64,000 bases of DNA from Magnetospirillum sp. 15-1 (GCF_900184795.1 NZ_FXXN01000028.1:868844-932843); one strand, 5' to 3'; positions 47,591-56,525 are shown, counted from the first letter of the stretch. Made by a program: numbers and translations. The notes: generated by a model not told the origin, from the sequence alone.

Positions 47591-48793
47591 TCATGATGCC
47601 CCCCGCCCCCAACGGGTAAGGGCGGTTTCGATGGTGGTGACGCGGGGATCGGACAGGCGACGCAACTGGCCCAGGGCGCGCTCAGTGCGGGCCGGGTCGC
47701 CCGATTTGAGATAGGCCAGGGCGGCGGCATAGAAGGCGTCGGCGGACTCGGCCGGTTCGCCGGTTTCGGCCAGCAGCACGGCGGAATTGTACCAGGCGAA
47801 GCCGTTGGCGGAGGCGGCGTCGATGGCCATGCGATAGGCGGCCAGAGCGCGGGGCGCGTCGCCCCGGTCGGCGGCCAGGGCGCCCAGGGCGTTGAGGATG
47901 CGGGGGTTGTTCCGGTCCAGGGCGGCGGCCTTGACGATGGCCTTTTCGGCGGCCATTCCGTCGCCGTCCAGCATCAGCACGCGGCCTTTCAGGAACCACG
48001 CCTCGGCATTGCCGCCATCGGCGGCGATGGCCTGCTCGGCGGCGGCCAGTGCCGCCTTGTGGTCGCCGGCCGCCAGGGCACGTTGGGCCTCGGCCAGCGG
48101 GTCGGTGACAGCAACCGCGACAGGGGACGTTTCGCCGGGATCATCCAAGGCCAGGCTGGCGGTATCGGGGATGGTGGAAACCAGACGGCGGGCCAGATCG
48201 TCGGTGACCCGCAGCACCTGTTCGTCGCGGATATTGTCGATGGCGCCGTAAATCCCCATGGCTAGGCCGACCGGGTCCAGCGGCAGACCGCCGTCGCGAT
48301 TCGCCGCCACATGGCGGCCCTGCCACAACACGGCGCCATCGGCGGCGCGGATCAGGCGCAAATCGGCACCGACGGTGACGCTTGAATAAAGGCCCAGAAA
48401 GGTGATGCCGTATTCGGTGACGGTGCCTTCCATCAACGCGGCACAGTTCAGGCGTCGGCCCAGGGTGTTGCGGTCGCCGCCCACCTCGGCCAGCACCTTG
48501 TCCACCCGCTCGGGCCGGATGCCGCGCTTGGCCTGGGTCAGCAGATGGGCATACAGCGACAGCCGCACCCGCGCGGCGTCGGCGACGGTGGCGCGGGGTT
48601 CGCCGGTTTCGGCCACCGCCAGCGGCAGGATGGCCACGCAATCGGGCGGCGCCGCGCCGAAGGCCGGATGCACCTGGAACAGCACCGGGTTGAGGTCCAG
48701 CGCCCCGGCCCGCTCGGCCTTGCCCTGGTCCACATAGGCGGGGGTCGAGCAGGCGGCCAGCAATAGCGGCAGGATCAGGGTGATATGTCTCAT
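47591..48793 (-). CDS. Lipoprotein with CsgG/DUF799-like and TPR parts
   Basis: 400 aa. Lipobox LILPLLLAACSTP (Cys near 16). Residues about 50-215 resemble bacterial lipoproteins of the DUF799 or CsgG-like type (DCVAILPLAVAE, MEGTVTEYGITFLGLYSSVT, GADLRLIRAADGAVLWQG); residues about 235-390 are TPR repeats (AEAWFLKGRVLMLDGDGMAA and following). Overlaps the DUF4384 gene by four bases. Confidence 0.78.
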   Translation of the reverse strand: MRHITLILPLLLAACSTPAYVDQGKAERAGALDLNPVLFQVHPAFGAAPPDCVAILPLAVAETGEPRATVADAARVRLSLYAHLLTQAKRGIRPERVDKVLAEVGGDRNTLGRRLNCAALMEGTVTEYGITFLGLYSSVTVGADLRLIRAADGAVLWQGRHVAANRDGGLPLDPVGLAMGIYGAIDNIRDEQVLRVTDDLARRLVSTIPDTASLALDDPGETSPVAVAVTDPLAEAQRALAAGDHKAALAAAEQAIAADGGNAEAWFLKGRVLMLDGDGMAAEKAIVKAAALDRNNPRILNALGALAADRGDAPRALAAYRMAIDAASANGFAWYNSAVLLAETGEPAESADAFYAAALAYLKSGDPARTERALGQLRRLSDPRVTTIETALTRWGRGAS

Positions 48794-49611
48794 GGCGCCC
48801 CCCGCACGATGTTGTAGGCCCGGCGCACCACCCGGCTGTGGGCGCGGGGCAATTCGGCCATCAGGCGGCGGAAATCGTCCAGGCTGTAGCTGTCGCGGAG
48901 CGGCAGCGGCGTGCGCGTCGCCACCACCATCAGGTATTCATCCACCATCTTGCGGCCGGGCGGCTGGCCCTCGGGGAATTCCACTCGCACGTCATAGCGC
49001 CGCGCGCCTGCATTGGTGGGAATGGTGGCAAGGCCATCCATGCGGGAATTGCTGTCATAGGCGTTGGGGAACAACCGCACCACCGCCTGATCGCCGCTGC
49101 GATAGGGCAGCCATTGGAACACCTGCACATACATGGGCTGGGACGTCGACAGGGTGACGACCAGGGGTTCGCCATGACGCAGCACCGGCTGGCTGAGCGA
49201 CACGCCCAGGTCGAAGGCGGGATCGGGCCGCCCCTCGGCCGCCGCCACGTCGGCGGAAAACCCGACCACGCATTCGCGGTGACCGGCGGCACTGGGGCGG
49301 AGCTGGATCGTCTTGTCTCCGGTGCGCCGCACATAACCCTGCATGCTGGACCACAGGGCGGAATTGCGGGCGCATTGGGCCTCGTCACCCTGTTCGGTGC
49401 AACGCTGCACGTCCTCGGCGGCGATGGTCTCGCCGGTCACCTGCCGCACCGCCTCGGCTCTGGCCCGTTCCTCGGCGTAACCGCAGGCTTCGGATTCGGC
49501 CATGGTCGGCGGGAACAGATAGCTGCCGCGCGCCTCGACCCATTCGGCCAGGGCCGGAGCGGGCAACAGCAACAGCAGGGCAAGCAGGCGGGGGGGCATG
49601 GCGGGCCTCAT
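48790..49611 (-). CDS. DUF4384 exported protein
   Basis: 273 aa, ATG 49611 overlapping the protease stop (ATGA). Signal peptide LLALLLLLPAPALA. N-terminal part with several Cys (ESEACGYAEERARAEAVRQV), C-terminal DUF4384 domain: LRHGEPLVVTLSTSQPMYVQ, VFQWLPYRSGDQAVVRLFPN. DUF4384 often stands beside caspase-like and CsgG-type proteins. Confidence 0.82.
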   Translation of the reverse strand: MRPAMPPRLLALLLLLPAPALAEWVEARGSYLFPPTMAESEACGYAEERARAEAVRQVTGETIAAEDVQRCTEQGDEAQCARNSALWSSMQGYVRRTGDKTIQLRPSAAGHRECVVGFSADVAAAEGRPDPAFDLGVSLSQPVLRHGEPLVVTLSTSQPMYVQVFQWLPYRSGDQAVVRLFPNAYDSNSRMDGLATIPTNAGARRYDVRVEFPEGQPPGRKMVDEYLMVVATRTPLPLRDSYSLDDFRRLMAELPRAHSRVVRRAYNIVRGAP

Positions 49612-51155
49612 TTGCGCCCCGCCACCAGAACGGCACGGGGCAGCATCTGTTGGTACAGGTCTTCCAATCCCATCTCGGCGGCGCTCCCCTCTTCCTTGGC
49701 TGGCTGTGTCCCCAGGAAGGCCAGCAGGCGCCCCGCCTTGATGGCGAAGTTGATGTCCTCGGGCATTGGGCCGCCCTTGGCGACGATGTCGGCGCTGTCC
49801 ATCTTGCCCACCGCGATGCCGATCAGGCGGCCCTGGCGATCGAACACCGGGCCGCCGGAATTGCCCTTGTTCAACTTGGCTGTCATCTGGAAGGTGTTGG
49901 GATCGTTGGCGAGGCCCGCTGTTTTGGCAACGATGCCCTCGGTCAACGCCGGTTGCTCGTCGCCCAGGATGCCGATCAGCGGATAGCCCAGCACCACCGC
50001 CGCCCGACCCGGCGCCGGATCGGCCATGCGGGCCAGCGGAAAGGCCGGACTGTCGGGGAATGGCGTGTCGATCTCCAACAGCGCCAGATCGTCGTCGGGC
50101 GCGGTCTTGACCACCTTGGCCATGCGCACATGGCCGCTGCCGTTGCGCACGGCGATTTCGCGCTGACCGTCGATGACATGGCGGTTGGTGACGATGCGCC
50201 GCCCGCCTTCCAGTACGATGCCGCTGCCGGTCATGATGGGCGAGCCGGGCGGAAACGGCAGCGGTTCGGGCTGGGCCAGCACGGTGGCCTGCACCAGCTT
50301 TTGCGCCGGACGGGGCGGCGGCGGGGGCAGAGGCGCCGCCTCGACGCGGGGACGGGCGGGCGGCGGGGATGGCGGTGGCGGTTCGACTGGTTTTACCTTT
50401 TCCACCGGGCCGATGCTGGCCAGCCACATGTCGATGGCCTCGACCCGCCCCTGCCGTCCCTGTTCGGCGTAAACGGCGCGGGCGGTCTTGCGCGCCTCCA
50501 CCGCTTCGGCCTTGCGGCCCATGCCCCAGGCATACAGGCCGATGCGGTCCCAGGCATCGGCGGCACGGGGATGGCTGGCGACGAAGCCGCGCAACGCGTC
50601 CAAAGCGTCGGCGGGGCCGCCATTCTGGGCGCGAAAGCGGGCAAAGACCAAGGCGGCGTCCTCGGAATCGGGACGTTCGCTACTAAGTTTACGCAGACGG
50701 GCGAATGCCGCTTCCGAGCGCCCCAGACGCTGATCCACCATCGCCAGCACCAGATGGGCGCCGACCATGTCGGGGGCGGATTTCAACGCCGCCTCGGCGG
50801 CCTTGCGGGCTCCGCCCAGATCGCCCAGACCCAGCCTGCTTTCCGCCAGCCCCAGCCGGGCAGCGGCCTCGGCGTCCAAAGACGAAAATTCCGCCTGTTC
50901 GAAGAATTCCGCCGCCTTGCCCGGTTTGCCCAGACCCAGATAGATGCGGCCCAGCATCAGGGCGGTGTCCGAGGACGAAATCTCACCTTTGGCGTCCAGA
51001 TCCTTCAATAGGGGAATGGCCCTATCGAACTGTTCCGCCGCCAACAGCGATTCGATCGTGTCCAGCGCCGGCCCCGCGTCTTTGGCCCCCGCCGGTGGGA
51101 CGGATACCGCCAGACATCCCGCCAACAAAGCCATGCGTGCCGACCGAAAGGCCAT
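49608..51155 (-). CDS. Trypsin-like serine protease with TPR domain
   Basis: 515 aa from ATG 51155. Signal peptide RMALLAGCLAVSVPPAGA; TPR repeats about 30-230; Pro-rich linker (PPPPSPPPARPRVEA) about 255-285; S1-type protease domain about 300-490 with H326 (NRHVI), D356 (DDDLALLEID) and S433 (KGNSGGPVFDR). The triad is intact. Probably periplasmic. First gene of an operon with DUF4384 and the TPR lipoprotein. Confidence 0.9.
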   Translation of the reverse strand: MAFRSARMALLAGCLAVSVPPAGAKDAGPALDTIESLLAAEQFDRAIPLLKDLDAKGEISSSDTALMLGRIYLGLGKPGKAAEFFEQAEFSSLDAEAAARLGLAESRLGLGDLGGARKAAEAALKSAPDMVGAHLVLAMVDQRLGRSEAAFARLRKLSSERPDSEDAALVFARFRAQNGGPADALDALRGFVASHPRAADAWDRIGLYAWGMGRKAEAVEARKTARAVYAEQGRQGRVEAIDMWLASIGPVEKVKPVEPPPPSPPPARPRVEAAPLPPPPPRPAQKLVQATVLAQPEPLPFPPGSPIMTGSGIVLEGGRRIVTNRHVIDGQREIAVRNGSGHVRMAKVVKTAPDDDLALLEIDTPFPDSPAFPLARMADPAPGRAAVVLGYPLIGILGDEQPALTEGIVAKTAGLANDPNTFQMTAKLNKGNSGGPVFDRQGRLIGIAVGKMDSADIVAKGGPMPEDINFAIKAGRLLAFLGTQPAKEEGSAAEMGLEDLYQQMLPRAVLVAGRK

Positions 51156-51216
51156 CGACTCTTCCCCCCAATAAAGCCCCCAGGCCGACGATACACGCGT
51201 CAAGTGCCCTCGTCTC

Positions 51217-51247
51217 GTTAGACGGCAGTGGGGGAGTTTTTTACCCG
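51217..51247 (-). promoter_or_regulatory. Shared bipartite promoter motif, site A (protease operon)
   Basis: Minus strand CGGGTAAAAAA, spacer, GCCGTCTAAC; 62 bp before the protease ATG. Divergent from site C. Confidence 0.6.
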
Positions 51248-51270
51248 CAGATGATTTCTTCAAATATCCG

Positions 51271-51301
51271 CGGGGCAAAACCGTTGCCGCTGCCGTCTAA
51301 G
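51271..51301 (+). promoter_or_regulatory. Shared bipartite promoter motif, site C (small secreted protein)
   Basis: CGGGGCAAAACC, spacer, GCCGTCTAAG; 70 bp before the ATG at 51371. Same two boxes and total length (31 bp) as site A. Confidence 0.6.
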
Positions 51302-51370
51302 GGTGGTGGTATCGACTGCCATCGGCATTTTCGCCGGGTGGGGGGATACGGCCATGATGGAGGTATCGGG

Positions 51371-51619
51371 ATGAAAAAGTCTGTGTTTGCTGCCGTGTTG
51401 ATCGGCGGATTGATGACTGGCGCGGGCCTTGCCCAGGCCGGCGAGTATTCGTGCAAGGTCTATTGCGTCGGCCCGTCCGGCACCACCACCGTCACCGTGC
51501 GGGCCAGTTCGGCGTCGGAAGCGGCGTCCATCGTCGACAAGCAGGGCCACCAGGTCTGCCAGGCCGCTGGCCATCGGGGGGCGAGCACGCAGACCATGGG
51601 GACGTCGCAATGCCGCTGA
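51371..51619 (+). CDS. Small secreted cysteine protein
   Basis: 82 aa, GGAGGTATCGGG upstream. Signal peptide FAAVLIGGLMTGAGLAQA; mature part EYSCKVYCVGPSGTTTVTVR, then VCQAAG and SQCR, four cysteines. Transcribed divergently from the protease operon under a similar promoter motif, so it belongs to the same regulon. Function unknown; substrate, inhibitor or effector are all possible. Confidence 0.78.
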   Translation: MKKSVFAAVLIGGLMTGAGLAQAGEYSCKVYCVGPSGTTTVTVRASSASEAASIVDKQGHQVCQAAGHRGASTQTMGTSQCR

Positions 51620-51635
51620 GCGCGGCGTGACAAGG

Positions 51636-51664
51636 CCGCCCGGGACGGGTATCGTCCCGGGCGG
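51636..51664 (+). terminator. Hairpin after the small secreted protein
   Basis: Perfect 11-bp stem CCGCCCGGGAC / GTCCCGGGCGG with a 7-base loop (GGGTATC). Confidence 0.7.
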
Positions 51665-51704
51665 TTGCCTTGCCGAGAGTGTTCTCAATCAAACGGGGGA
51701 TTGG

Positions 51705-52475
51705 ATGCGTTCGATCATTATCGCGGCTTTGACCGTTGTTTTCACCGCCGGGATCGCCCAGGCCCAAACGCCGGACAGTTCCTTTCGCGACTGTGACGAC
51801 TGCCCCGAGATGGTGGTCATCCCGGCAGGCAGCTTCATGATGGGGGCTGACAAGAATTTAGAGGACGCCAGTGACTTCGAGACGCCCCGTCACCGCGTCA
51901 CCATTGCCCGCCCCTTCGCCATCGGCAAATATGAGGTAACCCAGGCGGAATGGATGGCGGTGATGGGCGGTAACCCCAGCAAATTTAGGGGCCGCTTGCG
52001 CCCGGTGGAGCAGGTCAGTTGGGATGACGCCCAGGACTTCATCCGTCGCCTGAACGCCAAAACCGGCAAAACCTATCGCCTGCCCACCGAGGCGGAATGG
52101 GAATATGCGGCGCGGGCTGGAACGACGACCGCCTATTCCTTTGGCGACGACAGGAGCAAGCTGGGCCAATACGCTTGGTTCGCCGGCAATTCGGGCAAGG
52201 AAACTCATCCTGTCGGTCAGTTGCAGGCCAATCGGTTCGGCCTCTACGACATGGATGGCAATGTCTTGGAATGGGTCGAGGATTGCTGGCACGATAACTA
52301 TACTGGTGCGCCCACGGATGGCAGCGCGTGGCAAGGAAGATCCTGCCTCCGCGTCAACCGGGGCGGCTCTTGGTACTACATCCCAAGTGTCTTCCGCTCC
52401 GCCAACCGCTACAGGGACAACTCAGGCACCCGGGGCAACGATCTGGGTTTCCGTCTCGCCAGAACGCTCCCGTGA
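51705..52475 (+). CDS. SUMF1/formylglycine-generating-enzyme-fold exported protein
   Basis: 256 aa. Signal peptide IIAALTVVFTAGIAQA; then the SUMF1 fold: MVVIPAGSFMMGAD, HRVTIARPFAIGKYEVTQAE, YRLPTEAEWEYAARAG, GLYDMDGNVLEWVEDCWH, and RGGSWYYIPSVFRSANR. The catalytic Cys pair of true formylglycine enzymes cannot be confirmed; in bacteria most such exported proteins are binding or scaffold modules. SUMF1 and caspase domains co-occur in many bacterial proteins. Confidence 0.88.
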   Translation: MRSIIIAALTVVFTAGIAQAQTPDSSFRDCDDCPEMVVIPAGSFMMGADKNLEDASDFETPRHRVTIARPFAIGKYEVTQAEWMAVMGGNPSKFRGRLRPVEQVSWDDAQDFIRRLNAKTGKTYRLPTEAEWEYAARAGTTTAYSFGDDRSKLGQYAWFAGNSGKETHPVGQLQANRFGLYDMDGNVLEWVEDCWHDNYTGAPTDGSAWQGRSCLRVNRGGSWYYIPSVFRSANRYRDNSGTRGNDLGFRLARTLP

Positions 52476-52833
52476 CATGAACGTGCAACAGGGGGAATCC
52501 ATACGATCACTTGGCAAGGATTGGGCATTCTGGTCGTCCTACCGGTTTGATGATGGTGGCGGTGGACGGCGGCACCGGAGCGTTGAGCTTGGTGTAACCA
52601 TCGCGAAAGCCGAATCCCAAGGCAAGCAGCACCACGGTGACTGTACCGCCAGGGACGAGTATCGTTCCTGGCGCACCTTCGATCCCTATCGCGGGCTTAG
52701 TCGCAGATCCGGTGGCTCATATAGAGATAGCGATGACGCAGTAAATGCCATGCCTTTTCAGATCGCTATCGCCTTCGCAAATACTTGCATGGGCGCCTAA
52801 TTTGCGCTAACAACACCACTCTCTGAGAAAAAC
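52476..52833. other. Low-confidence stretch after the SUMF1 gene
   Basis: A 107-codon plus-strand frame (52477-52800) exists but shows no domain. On the minus strand a short frame reads VTVVLLALGFGFRDGY and LNAPVPPSTATIIKPVG without a start, perhaps a decayed gene. A hairpin (CGCCAGG / CCTGGCG, 52647-52673) resembles the terminator at 51636. Confidence 0.35.
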
Positions 52834-54801
52834 ATGTATACACGCAGACATTTTTGTCGTTGCCTCGCCTTGCGAGCAGTGCTTGCGTCTATTATCATGT
52901 GTCAGACTTCTTTTATTCTTTCTGCTTGCGATGGTACTCGGAGCCGTACATTGACTGAGCGGCGCAATGTCCGCACTTTCGAGCGAGTGGCCGAGGATGC
53001 CCAGGCCAACGTGCGGCCTGTTTCGACCGCCCGCTTCAACGCCATCACCGGGACCTTGACTGTCACTATCGTGAAGGAGGTCTCGGGCGAGGTTCGGGAA
53101 TACGAAGTTTTCGACGAAGCGGTAACGACGGTAACGGAACGTCCCCCGGACATTGGCCGCAGTGTTATTTCATTGCCATTTGATGTCGTCCTGGCCCCCT
53201 TCGACAAATCGGCCCAGCGTGAATTGCCGACCCTGTTCCAGTACCGGGAATTGGAACGTAGCCAGAGAGTTCACACTGATCGCATCAGCGCCGACGGTAA
53301 GCCTCTGGGCAGACAAGGGGTGACCCGCCGGCCCTGGCCGGGGCTGAGTGTGTCTCTGTCCATCGAGGAAGGGCCGCCGCGCCAACGCCAGAACGATGCC
53401 GACGGCGAGGCGGTGTTCGACCTGTACGATGCCATCGACACCGCCGGCCAATTGCTGGACCATGATTATCTTTCGCTAAAGGTGTGGGCCGAGGTCGGGG
53501 GCAAGAAGGTGGAAACACCCATCATCCTGGCCGGGGCCGATTTCGCCGCCCTGCGCCGCCTGACCGCCAATTATGCCGCCGAGAAGGGGCGCCAAGCCCG
53601 TTCGAGCGGCGATCATTCCGACGCGGCCAAGCGCTTTCGTCTGGCCGCCGAACTGGGTGCCCCCGAGGCGCAATACCTGCTGGCTGAGATGTACCGCGAC
53701 GGCCAGGGCGTGCCGCAGAACCAACGGGACGCCCGCCACTGGACCGAACGCGCCGCCCGTCAGGGGCACGCCTCGGCGCAACTGGCCCTGGCCGAGGGCA
53801 TGGGGCAGGGCGCCGAGGCCTATGTCTGGGCCTCGCTGGCGGCGGCGCAATTGCGCGACGACCAGCGCCGCCGGGCGGTGGCCTTGCGCGACTCCCTGGC
53901 GACGCGCCTGAAGGCCGAGGATTTGCGTGCCGCCCAAGCCCAGGCGACACGCTTCGCGGCGGTGCCGGAAATGCGTGACGAAAGCCTGACCGCGCTGGCC
54001 GCCCAGGCCGAACCGCCGCCGCCGCTCGATGCCACCCGCCTGAAGGGAAAGCCCAAGCCCAATGCAGCCGCCCTGATCATCGGCATCGAGGATTACCTGA
54101 CGCTGCCCATGGCCCAGTTCGCCGGGCGCGACGCCCGCGCCTTCGGCGAATTCGCCACCAACGCCCTGGGGATGGAACCGGCCAGGGTCAAGGTACTGAC
54201 CGGAGCCGAGGCGCGGCTGCTGGATATCGAGAAAGCCATCGACACTTGGCTGAAGGCGGAAATCCAGTCGGGCGCCACCGAAATCTATGTCTTCTTTGCC
54301 GGGCACGGCCTGGCTTCGCCCGATGGGCGCGAACTATACCTGATCCCTCATGACGGCGACCGCGCCATCCTGAAGCGCAGCGCCATCGACCGCGACCGCC
54401 TGATCGCCGGTATCCTGGGTCACGGCGCGGCTAACGTCACCCTGTTCCTCGACACCTGCTATTCCGGCGGCACCCGCAACGGCGCCAGCCTGATCGCCGA
54501 TGCCCGACCGCTGATGATCGTGCCCAAGGACCAGGGACTGCCCCCCGCCGCCAATTTGCTGGCCGCCGCCGGCAATGACCAATTGTCGTCGTCCTACGGC
54601 CCGGCGCGGCATGGCCTGTACAGCTATTTCCTGATGCGCGGCCTGATGGGCGACGCCGATGCCGATGGCGACCGCGTCCTGACCCTGGCCGAGTTGTCCA
54701 CCTTCGTCCAACGCAACACCCGCCGCGAAGCCGCCCGCCTGGGCAGGGATCAATCGCCGGTGCTGGCAGGGGACGGGGAAAAGGTGGTGATGCGGTGGTA
54801 A
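52834..54801 (+). CDS. Caspase-like (peptidase C14) lipoprotein with Sel1-like repeats, copy 2
   Basis: 655 aa. Signal/lipobox SIIMCQTSFILSACDG; variable domain about 34-150; from ISADGKPLGRQGVTRRPWPG on it matches copy 1 almost residue for residue. Sel1-like repeats about 255-345; caspase domain about 405-650 with H491 (FFAGHG) and C542 (LDTCYSG). Both catalytic residues are present. Divergent to copy 1 and about 8 kb away. Probably an envelope-anchored protease whose N-terminal domain senses something (inference). Confidence 0.9.
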   Translation: MYTRRHFCRCLALRAVLASIIMCQTSFILSACDGTRSRTLTERRNVRTFERVAEDAQANVRPVSTARFNAITGTLTVTIVKEVSGEVREYEVFDEAVTTVTERPPDIGRSVISLPFDVVLAPFDKSAQRELPTLFQYRELERSQRVHTDRISADGKPLGRQGVTRRPWPGLSVSLSIEEGPPRQRQNDADGEAVFDLYDAIDTAGQLLDHDYLSLKVWAEVGGKKVETPIILAGADFAALRRLTANYAAEKGRQARSSGDHSDAAKRFRLAAELGAPEAQYLLAEMYRDGQGVPQNQRDARHWTERAARQGHASAQLALAEGMGQGAEAYVWASLAAAQLRDDQRRRAVALRDSLATRLKAEDLRAAQAQATRFAAVPEMRDESLTALAAQAEPPPPLDATRLKGKPKPNAAALIIGIEDYLTLPMAQFAGRDARAFGEFATNALGMEPARVKVLTGAEARLLDIEKAIDTWLKAEIQSGATEIYVFFAGHGLASPDGRELYLIPHDGDRAILKRSAIDRDRLIAGILGHGAANVTLFLDTCYSGGTRNGASLIADARPLMIVPKDQGLPPAANLLAAAGNDQLSSSYGPARHGLYSYFLMRGLMGDADADGDRVLTLAELSTFVQRNTRREAARLGRDQSPVLAGDGEKVVMRW

Positions 54802-54823
54802 TTCAACAGTGAAGGGGGAAATC

Positions 54824-55180
54824 ATGCTTAGCAAAATATTTGTGTCGGCCATCTCTGTGATGGTGATTATGTCGCTATCGGCGAACGCGAAAGAAAAAAC
54901 CAAGGCAGTATGGCGTTCTGAGGCCGAGGTTTGCAAGAATAACAACTATCCTGCTGGCTGCTTTAGCAGCGTAACATCGAAAGGAACCCTCGTAACTTGG
55001 GGTGGAAAGATGGTGAATCTTGAGTTTATCGGCGACGGCTTCACAGGAAACGCCGACGTCAAAATCACTTGGGTGAGCCCAGGTACGGATTACAAGTGCG
55101 GGCAAATTGTCAGGTTTAATTACTACAACGAACTCAAAGACATGACCGCAAGGTCCCTGGCCATGAGGCCATGTAATTAA
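54824..55180 (+). CDS. Small secreted protein
   Basis: 118 aa from ATG 54824 (GAAGGGGGAA upstream), 22 bp after caspase copy 2 and probably co-transcribed. Signal peptide IFVSAISVMVIMSLSANA; four cysteines in the mature part (AEVCKNN, PAGCFSS, DYKCGQI, MRPCN). Lower GC than its neighbour. Confidence 0.75.
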   Translation: MLSKIFVSAISVMVIMSLSANAKEKTKAVWRSEAEVCKNNNYPAGCFSSVTSKGTLVTWGGKMVNLEFIGDGFTGNADVKITWVSPGTDYKCGQIVRFNYYNELKDMTARSLAMRPCN

Positions 55181-55257
55181 CGCAAATGTGCGATCAAGAG
55201 CTCGCCACTGCTAGAAACTTCTACGTTAATTTTTACTTAAAAAACGGAGATGTAACC

Positions 55258-55536
55258 ATGAAGCGCTTTCTTACCATCAGCACTGCGATCGCTGTTGCCA
55301 CATTTTCGGCCCTTCCTGCGCTGGCTGGCGACTTCGGCAGCGGCGGCGTCCGGGAAATTCGCAAGGCTGATTACCTGTCGGGCGTCCAGTTCGTCCGCAT
55401 CACCTGCAATAGCGGTGGCTCCAGGGTCATCGGCCAGCGTTCGGACGGCTATTGGGTGGATTCGGGTTTCAGCAACATGGGGGACCGTTTCCGCAACATG
55501 TCAGCGAACGAGGTGGCCGAGAAGGGGTGCCGCTGA
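55258..55536 (+). CDS. Small secreted protein
   Basis: 92 aa from ATG 55258. Signal peptide STAIAVATFSALPALA; two cysteines (VRITCNSGG, EKGCR); Gly/Ser/Arg-rich. Related in size and plan to the product of 51371. Unknown function. Confidence 0.7.
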   Translation: MKRFLTISTAIAVATFSALPALAGDFGSGGVREIRKADYLSGVQFVRITCNSGGSRVIGQRSDGYWVDSGFSNMGDRFRNMSANEVAEKGCR

Positions 55537-55961
55537 CGCAGATGCTCACCAGCATTCCGAGTCTGCGGGGCTCTGTCCAAAGGAACCCCGTAGACACAAT
55601 CCGCTTGGGCTGCGGCCAATCACCGGGCCGAGGAAGCAACTGGTTTAAGGGACGTTGCAAGTGCGATATCCACATAGTGCGGAATGGTAATTGGTACAGC
55701 GATGTCTGGAGCATCTGCTCCGCAAGTCGCGGCGAGAAGGCTACCAGTGTAAAAATTGCAAATGTCGGCTTTCCCATCGCCCGCGGTCTCCCTTAACGGG
55801 GACCACTGATGCCCCTCCAACGCCGACAGAATGATACAAGATTGCAGAAGGGAGCCGTGAAAAATTGAATGGTTGACACGTGTATAATTATTATAGGTAG
55901 CAAGCTTAAGGTTGTAATAATGCCGTAAATTACAGGCTTTTGATAGAAGGGATCTCGCATC
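55537..55961. other. Intergenic region with possible gene debris
   Basis: 425 bp. A weak hairpin (GGGGCTC ... GAACCCC) lies near 55577-55602. A plus-strand frame over 55540-55796 encodes FKGRCKCDIHIVRNGNWYSD without start or signal peptide; it may be a decayed copy of a small cysteine protein. The rest (55800-55960) is AT-rich promoter-like sequence. Confidence 0.35.
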
Positions 55962-56525
55962 ATGACCATGCATCGATTCTGCAAGCGTGCAATGCTTGTG
56001 CTTATGTTTTTTTTATCCTCGGCTGCGGCTGCGAGTGGACCAACGTACGAGGAGACAGTCGATTTTATTAAGAAGAAAATCGATAATAATAATTATAAGG
56101 GGGATTACGGATCTGCTTGGCGGGAGTCCTTTAATGAAATAAGCAGATGCACATTTGAGATTAGATCTTATGTTTATTATCCTGGCCGCGAAGAGAGTGG
56201 TGACCTAACGTCTTATGTTGTTGACTTTAAAGATCTTGACCCAGGCCGAACATCTATTGGTTCCGTGGAGGGAAATCCCCCATGGGTCACCACAATAACA
56301 AAAGAAAACAAGGAAAGTATCAAACGCACAAGCTACGATAGACCATCTGAAAGCGACTTCTCTAAGAAATATGCAAGCATGAAAGACCGGCCTGGAAATA
56401 GGCGATATGTAGATGATGTGAGGCTGTACTCACTTAACTCTCCTCGAGAAGAAAATGCTGGTCGCATAAAAAATGCTGTCAATCACTTGATCGGCATGTG
56501 TGGCGGAAGCGCTGAACTGTTCTAG
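55962..56525 (+). CDS. Secreted hypothetical protein, AT-rich gene
   Basis: 187 aa, AGAAGGGATC upstream. Signal peptide AMLVLMFFLSSAAAASG; mature part rich in K, N, Y and D with cysteines in ISRCTFEI and GMCGGS. Codon use is far more AT-rich than the region's, a sign of transfer. Not recognised. Confidence 0.7.
   Translation: MTMHRFCKRAMLVLMFFLSSAAAASGPTYEETVDFIKKKIDNNNYKGDYGSAWRESFNEISRCTFEIRSYVYYPGREESGDLTSYVVDFKDLDPGRTSIGSVEGNPPWVTTITKENKESIKRTSYDRPSESDFSKKYASMKDRPGNRRYVDDVRLYSLNSPREENAGRIKNAVNHLIGMCGGSAELF

Noticed and set aside
52477-52800. 107-codon gene after SUMF1
   Set aside because: No ribosome site, no domain, overlaps a terminator-like hairpin; kept only as a low-confidence region.
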